Shown: positions 57,051 through 64,000 of the stretch, one piece after another
How positions within the stretch are numbered: position 1 is the first letter of the stretch
Layout of the letters: each line of letters opens with the position of its first letter
Origin: Lutraria lutraria
Lineage: Eukaryota; Mollusca; Bivalvia; Venerida; Mactridae
DNA: 64,000 nucleotides
NCBI GenBank assembly: GCA_964023205.1
Contig: OZ026847.1
Span: forward strand, 8,802,819 to 8,866,818
Direction: 5' to 3'
The notes under the pieces: model-generated
The model's input: the letters and a program-made list of their open reading frames with translations, nothing else
What the model was told of the DNA's origin: nothing
Database searches by the model: none
Translations under genes and position numbers: made by a program

Positions 57051-57404
57051 TTAAAGGGGCATATCCTACAACTGACAAATATTCTGTGAAAGTGTAAAAA
57101 TGTGCTAGATGTATATGTAAAACAATATATAATGGATAATTGCAGGAAGAACATGGGTCATAAAATGACTAGTTTAGGTACTAGCCGCAAAAAAACATAG
57201 CTATGAATAATAAATCACTTCCATCCAAAAATTTCCATGGCTAAATGTATGTGTCACAAATACATATTTTTTATGATTTTATTTTTAATTGGATGAATTT
57301 TTGGCTGAAACTTTCTTCGCCGGCTTTTTTCTTCACAAGCTTCTAATTTATCATCATTTTGTCTTAATTCTAAATGTACCAATTTGTAGGGTATGTCCCT
57401 TTAA
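57051..57404 (-). mobile_element. TTAA-flanked MITE (family T), copy 4, unit 3
   Basis: TTAA at 57051-57054 and 57401-57404. The right end reads GGGTATGTCCCT, one change from the others. Same site and orientation as 23131-23483. Confidence 0.86.
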
Positions 57405-57521
57405 ACGTGGCAGCCATTTAAGACCAAACTTCGATTTTAACCCAGTAGTGAAATTAAACCAATTTTCATGAAATTGCGTGCCGTGGTCAAGTTAGATAAT
57501 AAATATATATACAAATGTATG

Positions 57522-57703
57522 TACAGTTAAACCTGTGAACAAAGGCCACCCTTGTGAAAGACAAAACGATGGACTTTACTGACGGATGACCTTTATCCGG
57601 GAGTCATTTTGTTCTAAATAATCAATGACGGTTTTTAAAAGAATGATCTTCATTAAAAGGTGGCCATTTTTCGGAGGTGGCCGCTAACTCAGGTTTGACT
57701 GTA
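57522..57703. mobile_element. 182-bp pogo/Tigger-like MITE, unit 3
   Basis: Orthologous to 23601-23782. Confidence 0.7.
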
Positions 57704-58125
57704 CATGTCCTCATAATTTATCTACAAATGTAACTTGTTTGACTAGATGCCTAATGCCTAACATTTTTATCTCAAAATGGGATGGACAGATTTTAAAACC
57801 GTTACGATTTTTATAGATTTCCATGACAAAAATGGTTTACAACAAGATTTAAAAAAAAATATATATTTCTTTGAGTTATTTTCACTTTAAGGTATCTGGC
57901 TTGGATGTCAAGTCAAATCAAGTTTCACCAATTTATAGATTTAAAAACTAAACCATAATTATATACTAAAATAAACCAAGTAATTTGAAACAAATATCAC
58001 ATTTGATTGGTCTTCTATAAATCAATATTGCACGTAATTGACAAATTTTTGAACAACGATAACCACTCTGTATATAGAAATATATTACAATAAGTAGCCT
58101 TAAAATGGCTATAAATGTATAATGC

Positions 58126-58281
58126 AGGGAACCATGTCTCAGTTATTTATAACGTCTTCGGCTCGTTAGATAATTGGCTTTAAAGAAATTCCGTACCCAG
58201 AACCCTGCTGTTTATTACGTAATACTCCATAGATAAACCATGAAAACAAAAAGTATCAAAATTCTGAGACATGGTTCCCTA
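58126..58281. mobile_element. 156-bp MITE with AGGGAACCATG ends, unit 3
   Basis: Here both arms read AGGGAACCATGTCTCAG, perfectly inverted over 17 bp, whereas units 1 and 2 have CCGTG and one mismatch. Confidence 0.65.
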
Positions 58282-58682
58282 CATTAACATTTCCGCTACA
58301 AAATACATTGTTAATTCGAAAATGACACCTACTGTGTTTTCTTTAGCTGAGCAGTTTACAAAACATAGGACCTTTCTTGCATAACATTTTGTGACGAAAA
58401 AGTGATCTTTTGCTATAACAATTGTATAAATACTGCAAAATACGGGAAACGTTGTAATAGCACTGCTTAGATAGATATCAATCTCTTGTACCAATGTTCT
58501 TTAATATTACACACTTTTCCAAAATTGTACAAAAATGCGTTTTTCCAACATTTTTTGCTAAATGTAGTTGTTGTGGTATACAATACTTCAATTAATTATT
58601 TTTGTGATACTCAAAGTAGAAGATAATAATATCAACTATTTTCATAAAGTGTAACAAGTGAATGCGGAAGAGGGCGGAGTCT

Positions 58683-58703
58683 AACGATAAGCAGCTTATC
58701 GTT
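58683..58703. promoter_or_regulatory. GATA-type palindrome upstream of B3
   Basis: Exact copy of 24804-24824, ending 513 bp before the start codon; the bases beyond it differ (GTTTAATATA). Confidence 0.4.
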
Positions 58704-58775
58704 TAATATATTGTATTACTCATATCATCCATTTTACCATGAAAACTGATACATACATTTTATGTGCTATTTGTT

Positions 58776-58906
58776 CCTGTTAATACATGTTTATGTAAAT
58801 ACTGTTTGTTTTCCTGTTAATACATGTTTATGTGTTTGTTTTCCTGTTAATACATGTTTATGTGTTTATTTTCCTATAAATATACGTGTTCATTCGTTTG
58901 TTTTCC
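58776..58906 (+). repeat. Short tandem array upstream of B3
   Basis: Same array as at 24897; repeats are slightly more uniform here (CCTGTTAATACATGTTTATG three times). Confidence 0.6.
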
Positions 58907-59215
58907 CTGTTACATGTATTCACAACTTATCTGATTAACATGTAAGCATTATTTTGTATTTCAAAAAAGGACAACACACAAAGTCATTTTTTTATTTTTA
59001 AAATCAAACAAATATTCGAAATATAAAGGACAATATTGATACATCCATTAAAGAAATGTGCTCTTAATTTGCAGTCACAGAACAGCAAACTGAACGTGGC
59101 ACTCACAGAGATAATTGAGGAAACGAACTAGACAAAACTTGCTTTATGCACATTTTACAACTCAGAATGTTTCATCTTTAGTCAATGAGGACGATTGAGC
59201 TTTAGTTTGATATAA

Positions 59216-60496
59216 ATGATTCCAACAGATTCTTCACAACATATTGATACGTATAGTCCGACCATGAATGATTATTATGATGATGGTAATGATGATTACA
59301 TGTACATTGGCTATTCTTTCGAAAGACCAGTGTATTTGTACATGTGGGAAATACTCGTAATTTGCACATCTCTAGTCAACATCGTTGTCGTTTGGATTCT
59401 ACTAAGGAGAAAGATGCGAAATCCGATTAATGTGGTGCTTGCAGCCATAGCCATAACCGATTCTTTGACCGGCCTGTCGACACTTCCCTCCTACATCATC
59501 ACGTACAAAAACTACGAACCGCCGTGGGTACCTCCGATGATAGGTCGCCCAAACAACAGAATGGACGGCACCTCTCACATGTACTTGGATGAAACATATA
59601 ATGACGCAGAAGGCCATGTTCAAAACACAAATAACCCTCCAAATGCGACATATCCGAGCTGGAATGATGATAATAACACTATCGGAGACTATGAGGCTTT
59701 CGATGGTTACAGATTGACAAAACAGGTATGCCGATTGTTTATGATATCTAAGTTCTTCTGGTCAAAATCATTACATTCAATATCGATATATCTCACATTG
59801 TTTCTAGGGATTCAGAGATTTATTTCTGTCGCAGCACCATTTAGAGCACGAGCAATAACAACAGAAAGAACAATTCTTATTTGCATACTGATTTCTTTCC
59901 TTTCTCCTATACTACACATTTATCATTTATTGGATGAAAAAGCTAAGTCTGGCAATTGTAGTTGGGAGCTAGAAGAAGATGGTTGTCAAAAGGATTGCGT
60001 TGTTCTTTGGATTATGTTTTTCTTCCGGAATTTGATTCCATGTTGCGTTCTTTTTGTGTTTACAATTATGTTTATCCTTGAACTACGTAAAGGAGAAAAT
60101 ACTTTACGAACTATGAATATCACGAAAGGTCAAATTGCCAGAAGAGTCCTTGAAAATCGTCGCATCGCCATCATCGTGACAGCAGTTTTTGTTGTGTTCC
60201 TAATTCCAGAAATTCCGTATGGGTTTTATCTGTTGTATAACGCCATTGATAAAACAGTAAATAATGGTGAAAATATGGATTTGGAAACCAACAGAGCAAT
60301 ACATATGACTTATGAACTCTTAATGGTGCTTTCATTCCATTCTAAATTCTATATTTACATATTAATCAATCGGAAATTCCGAATGTATCTTGTCCAGATT
60401 TTTGCTCAACCAATAAGACGATTTATAGGCGACAAGAGACGTATTACCGTTACATCTACCAGCAGAAATATCAAATCTGATGACCACGAATTCTGA
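59216..60496 (+). CDS. Class A GPCR, type B copy 3, 426 aa
   Basis: Same length as B1. Copy-specific residues are Met43 in TM1 (YLYMWE), Leu for Phe in YHLLDEKA after TM4, Met in the helix-8 region (FRMYLV) and Ile in the tail (RNIKSDD). Glu132 in loop 1, Phe in CVLFVFT and Thr in DLETN are shared with B2. Changes are spread through helices and loops, unlike the A copies. GIQRF and KFYIY are kept; in-frame TAA precedes the ATG. After TGA the same frame is open for a further 82 codons to 60745. Ligand unknown. Confidence 0.92.
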   Translation: MIPTDSSQHIDTYSPTMNDYYDDGNDDYMYIGYSFERPVYLYMWEILVICTSLVNIVVVWILLRRKMRNPINVVLAAIAITDSLTGLSTLPSYIITYKNYEPPWVPPMIGRPNNRMDGTSHMYLDETYNDAEGHVQNTNNPPNATYPSWNDDNNTIGDYEAFDGYRLTKQVCRLFMISKFFWSKSLHSISIYLTLFLGIQRFISVAAPFRARAITTERTILICILISFLSPILHIYHLLDEKAKSGNCSWELEEDGCQKDCVVLWIMFFFRNLIPCCVLFVFTIMFILELRKGENTLRTMNITKGQIARRVLENRRIAIIVTAVFVVFLIPEIPYGFYLLYNAIDKTVNNGENMDLETNRAIHMTYELLMVLSFHSKFYIYILINRKFRMYLVQIFAQPIRRFIGDKRRITVTSTSRNIKSDDHEF

Positions 60497-60852
60497 TCTG
60501 GGATAAATATTTTAAAGCAAGCCAGTGTTGTGATGGACGCCGAAAACACGGCTGTGTTAGTTCACTTTAAAATTACCTGGCTCCAAGTTGTACTTCGGGA
60601 AACAGACAAACTAGATGAGTTTATTAAGTGTGAATGCAAAAAAATGAATGTCATGAACATCAACCATTGGAATATATTTATCCGGAAATCTAGACAGAGA
60701 ATAGCCTTTTCTTTCCTTTTAAATATTTTTTTAGTAAGTAAGTAATATCTTACTATGTCCTAAGTATTTTTATCGCAGATTATGGCAACAAATCATTCGC
60801 ATACATGTATTGTTGCGATCTTTTTTACAATCGATCAATAATTATACCTAAG
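60497..60852. other. 3' flank of B3
   Basis: Contains the in-phase open frame that follows the B3 stop (60497-60745); otherwise matches units 1 and 2. Confidence 0.45.
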
Positions 60853-61136
60853 TACTGTAGAACTGGTTTTATTCGCGTCAGTTTTATTTTCGCTAATATT
60901 CGCGAAATCGAATACCTCGCGAATTCATAATTGTCGCGCATAAATGCTGAGTTATATATATTCGAAAATGAGTATGTCCGAAAAAACACATCTTACGTCA
61001 GTTATAGTATTTTATCGCACTTTAATCCTGCATGACGACGTCGCAAATTCATAAATACGCGAATAAAGAAAACAGCTGATTTTTAACAAAAAAAATGCGA
61101 AATTTTGACCTCGCGAAATTAAAGCGTTCTACAGTA
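60853..61136. mobile_element. MITE with TACTGTAGAAC ends, unit 3
   Basis: Orthologous to 26911-27193. Confidence 0.65.
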
Positions 61137-62829
61137 AGTAACTATAGCACTCAGGAGTCCACTGAAAAAAGGTTACCAGTTGTTTTAGATATTCGCCAAT
61201 GTCCAGTGTGTTCCGTTGCATATGGAGTCTCTAACGAATGAAATCAAACGTCTTCGTCTGTCTATAGTTTTAAAAGAGCACAGCATTACCTTAAATTATG
61301 TGTTTTAATATTCTACTGGTATGTTTTTAAGATCAATTAAAATATAATAAATTAAAGTTCTTTTCCGTGAACAGGTGAGTGTGACTGTCTGGTTGTTAAT
61401 CTTTTAGCATGAATGAAAACTATTGGTCATTTTTGTTTGATTCATTTATAGTTGCCTTTAGTGGTGAATGTGTAATTGTACAGAGCTGTATTGTGTTCAT
61501 TGAATAATGTTATTTTTTATACTTTTTAATCTTCTATTTGTAATCTTTTTACTATCTTTGAAAATAAAAAACACAACATGTTTTATCATTTGTATCGATT
61601 ACAATATAGGGTTAGTTAGTGGACTATATCTAAGGCTTATCCATGTACAGCACATTCTTTCCAATGCAACGCCCTTAAAGTTTGTAATAGCAAAATCATG
61701 TTTTTGTTGAGAGGTTGTTAATCTAGAATGGTTAAGATAATAGTTAAATAAAGCAGTGGGAAAATCATGCTGTTGTTGAAGAGAGTTTATGGCTCAAGAG
61801 AGGACCATTCTGGAGAAGTTGCACTGTTTCTCAAATTGATGAACGTTATGTTAACCACGTTTGTAGTATACGAAAGTAACCAACAATAACTGCTTGCTAC
61901 AATGCAGAAGAAAATCTTAATTATAGTACAATGTACCACCATTTGATCCGTCTAAATATTTAGATGGTATCTACATACGTATAAAGCTTTTATTGTATTG
62001 TCATATTAAAGTATACACTAAAGCAAATCTTAATAATTCAGACATACTAAAACGGAACCGGACGGATATCCTTAATGGTAGGTGAAATGCGCGTCAACTT
62101 GAGGTAATCTAATTATTTAATGAGTAGAGTGTGATGAACTAAAACCCGGATACAGATACGTTTATATATTGAATTTCATATTTATTTCACTTTATCTGCA
62201 GCATTCAAGTAAGGTATGCGTACGTGCGTGTCAAATAATCTTTTCCCAGAGTTGTCGTTCGTTTTCCACCACGACTCTGTAAACGTCTTGACTTTTTACA
62301 AGATTCTTGTTAAACAATAAAATAAAGCCACAAACGGTTCACATTTTACAACATTGTGAAACAATTTCTTTTGAACAATACATTGGAGAAAAAAGATCTA
62401 ATGATTTACAAGAAAATCACAGAAAATATTTTATTTATGAAGCGAGCGCACTTCTTCTCGACGGAAAGTGCTTGTTTTCTTTCGGTTATTATTTTCACAA
62501 AGTCATATCGCTTAGATGGAAGCAAAACACAGATGTCAAGGTAAATTACATGATAAATGATGACAACAAACCTACATTTAGAGAAAAACAGAACAGAATA
62601 TATATTTTATTTTTGAATTTTAACATGTGTGTTCACAATCCAGAACTGTGTACTGTAACAACAAATCGTGTCAAGATCAAACAAATATTATACAAGTAAC
62701 AACGTAGGCACAAAAAGGGTGATTTGGGTAAATGGGATCTAAAATTCAACTATCCATTTAGGGATAATATTATGTCAAACATCATTGATTCATTATTCAA
62801 TAAATTCTCTCTCATCTTGAAAATGTACA
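61137..62829. other. AT-rich spacer downstream of B3
   Basis: Matches 27194-28929; contains the MITE at 61646-61828. The 130-codon frame near 62307-62699 is in a region whose frame is not preserved in unit 2, so no gene is called. Confidence 0.5.
61646..61828 (+). mobile_element. Mariner/pogo-like MITE (CAGT ends), unit 3
   Basis: Orthologous to 27704-27886; starts TACAGCACATTCTTTCC. Confidence 0.65.
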
Positions 62830-64000
62830 ATAAATATAAGCCAATAATGTTTCAGACACGGTTTATCAGTTGGAAGAATTTAACAGATTAATTTGAACAT
62901 GCTTGGCTTTTTAAAAGAGTTTTCGGGTAAATGTCGTCTTCTAATTGTAGTTTATCTGATACACTCCAATATAAAATGAAATTCATTTTCTTTCTGACCA
63001 CTTTCACAAAATTCACATGTACGTTGGTTTTGGTCTATTATTGCACGACCATTTCAAACGGTTTCAATCCTTAGTCTATGGGTGGATGTACGGATCTTTG
63101 TAAACCTATTTTTAATCTTACGATCCAGTATTTTTTATCCAAGTAAATTTCATATTCAAAATTCTGATTTAGATAGACATATATACACTAACAGTTTGTT
63201 GTTGTAATCAATTTCTGGCAGACGTCATCAAATAGCCTTTGTTTATATAAAGAATAAACCATTTACCATTATTTTATTCTACTGATTCTCCCAGATGTCA
63301 TCGAAACAATACTAGTACAATACTTATTTAGTTGAAATTAGTACACCAGTCAGTCGTACCGGCTGTAACATCACACGTACAATGAAACATGCAAATTAGA
63401 TATCATACAATTTTTCAAATTCAAAACCTTGGGCCAATATCTTAGCATATGAACAAAACGGTTTGCACACAAAGGCATGCGACCCAATTCGCCATAAATC
63501 GTACACTTACTTGTTGAGTAATGGTTTGCAAAATTGCATAAGTATGCTTGAGATGTCTTTTGACTTGATGTATTCCCCTTATTTCAGCAGTTTAGTTCAG
63601 TATTAAAGAAACTAAAATCAAACAATTGGCACATAGCTTTTGGAGAAAATTCAAATTCTTTTACGTTCAAGAAAAGTACTTCATAGCTTTTAAAGCCTTA
63701 CCAATAAGCAATTGCTGAATAAGCCATTATAGCCAAATACTTGACCCAAATGATTGAAATTTTCAACTACATATAAATTTCCAAATTTGCACCGTTATAA
63801 AACCATTGATCATTTAAATCAAGTCTTCCTCGTTTAAAGAATACCATGATCTTTGATTTGTCAGTGTTTACCGTGAAGCCCCAATGATTTCTTTATGATA
63901 ACAAAGTTCAAACTTTGATTTAATTGTTCAGCAGATTCGGCCATTAAAGCCACATCGTCAACATATAATAACAGTATCAACAACAATTTATTAATTTCTA
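62830..64000 (-). mobile_element. LINE relic with reverse-transcriptase motif, unit 3 (cut by window end)
   Basis: Orthologous to 28930-30170. The Cys/His end is near 63025-62965, YGELGR near 63500-63480, and YVDD near 63966-63952. The window ends inside the reverse-transcriptase segment. Confidence 0.7.

Larger units (their letters stand above)
48985..64000 (+). repeat. Tandem receptor unit 3 (GPCR A3 + B3), cut by the window end
   Basis: It begins with the third GCTGACATATACATGG, 17,544 bp after the second. It is closest to unit 2 upstream of the A gene and shares the TTAA MITE with unit 1. The window ends inside its LINE relic, so the array may continue to the right. Confidence 0.88.

Noticed and set aside
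1..64000. CRISPR arrays, bacterial operons or phage features
   Set aside because: No such repeats or gene organisation were seen; the window is eukaryotic throughout.

Overview
The window is eukaryotic: genes are split by GT-AG introns or sit in long AT-rich spacers with poly(A) signals, and the DNA is full of tRNA-derived SINEs, MITEs, a hAT-like element and LINE relics. The receptor family, the SINE type and the LINE C-terminal motifs suggest a lophotrochozoan, most likely a bivalve mollusc. That is inference from family resemblance, not a species assignment.

Left part (1-14.5 kb). Positions 117-228 may be the last exon of a gene entering from the left. Next come a MITE nested inside another MITE (1164-1693) and a 973-bp element with perfect 33-bp terminal inverted repeats (2051-3023). 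A seven-exon gene on the + strand (3308-13350) encodes a 334-residue Gfo/Idh/MocA (inositol 2-dehydrogenase-like) NAD(P)-dependent oxidoreductase. Its introns hold a hAT relic, a TTAA MITE, a SINE and a long degenerate CTGT tract.

Right part (about 14.5-64 kb). This is a direct tandem array of three units of about 17 kb, the third cut by the window end. Each unit carries the same two-gene cassette on the + strand: an intronless-ORF class A GPCR of 532 aa (type A; 19239, 35674, 53143), then about 6 kb downstream a related GPCR of 421-426 aa (type B; 25336, 42024, 59216). Both belong to the peptide-type FMRFamide/sex-peptide-receptor/Srw-like group. They have a very long extracellular loop 1, GIQRF in place of DRY, and an altered NPxxY. 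Spacers between the genes hold MITEs, a conserved 549-bp minus-strand coding relic of unknown family, LINE relics with a YVDD reverse-transcriptase motif, and SINEs.

The main result is the array itself. In the three type A proteins, 13 of 14 variable residues lie in the extracellular N-terminus or extracellular loop 1. None lies in the seven-helix core, although synonymous changes occur there. Insertions and indels give conflicting relationships among the units (1 with 3 in one stretch, 2 with 3 in another), as expected from unequal exchange and gene conversion. Several transposon insertions are resolved to the base because another unit keeps the empty site.
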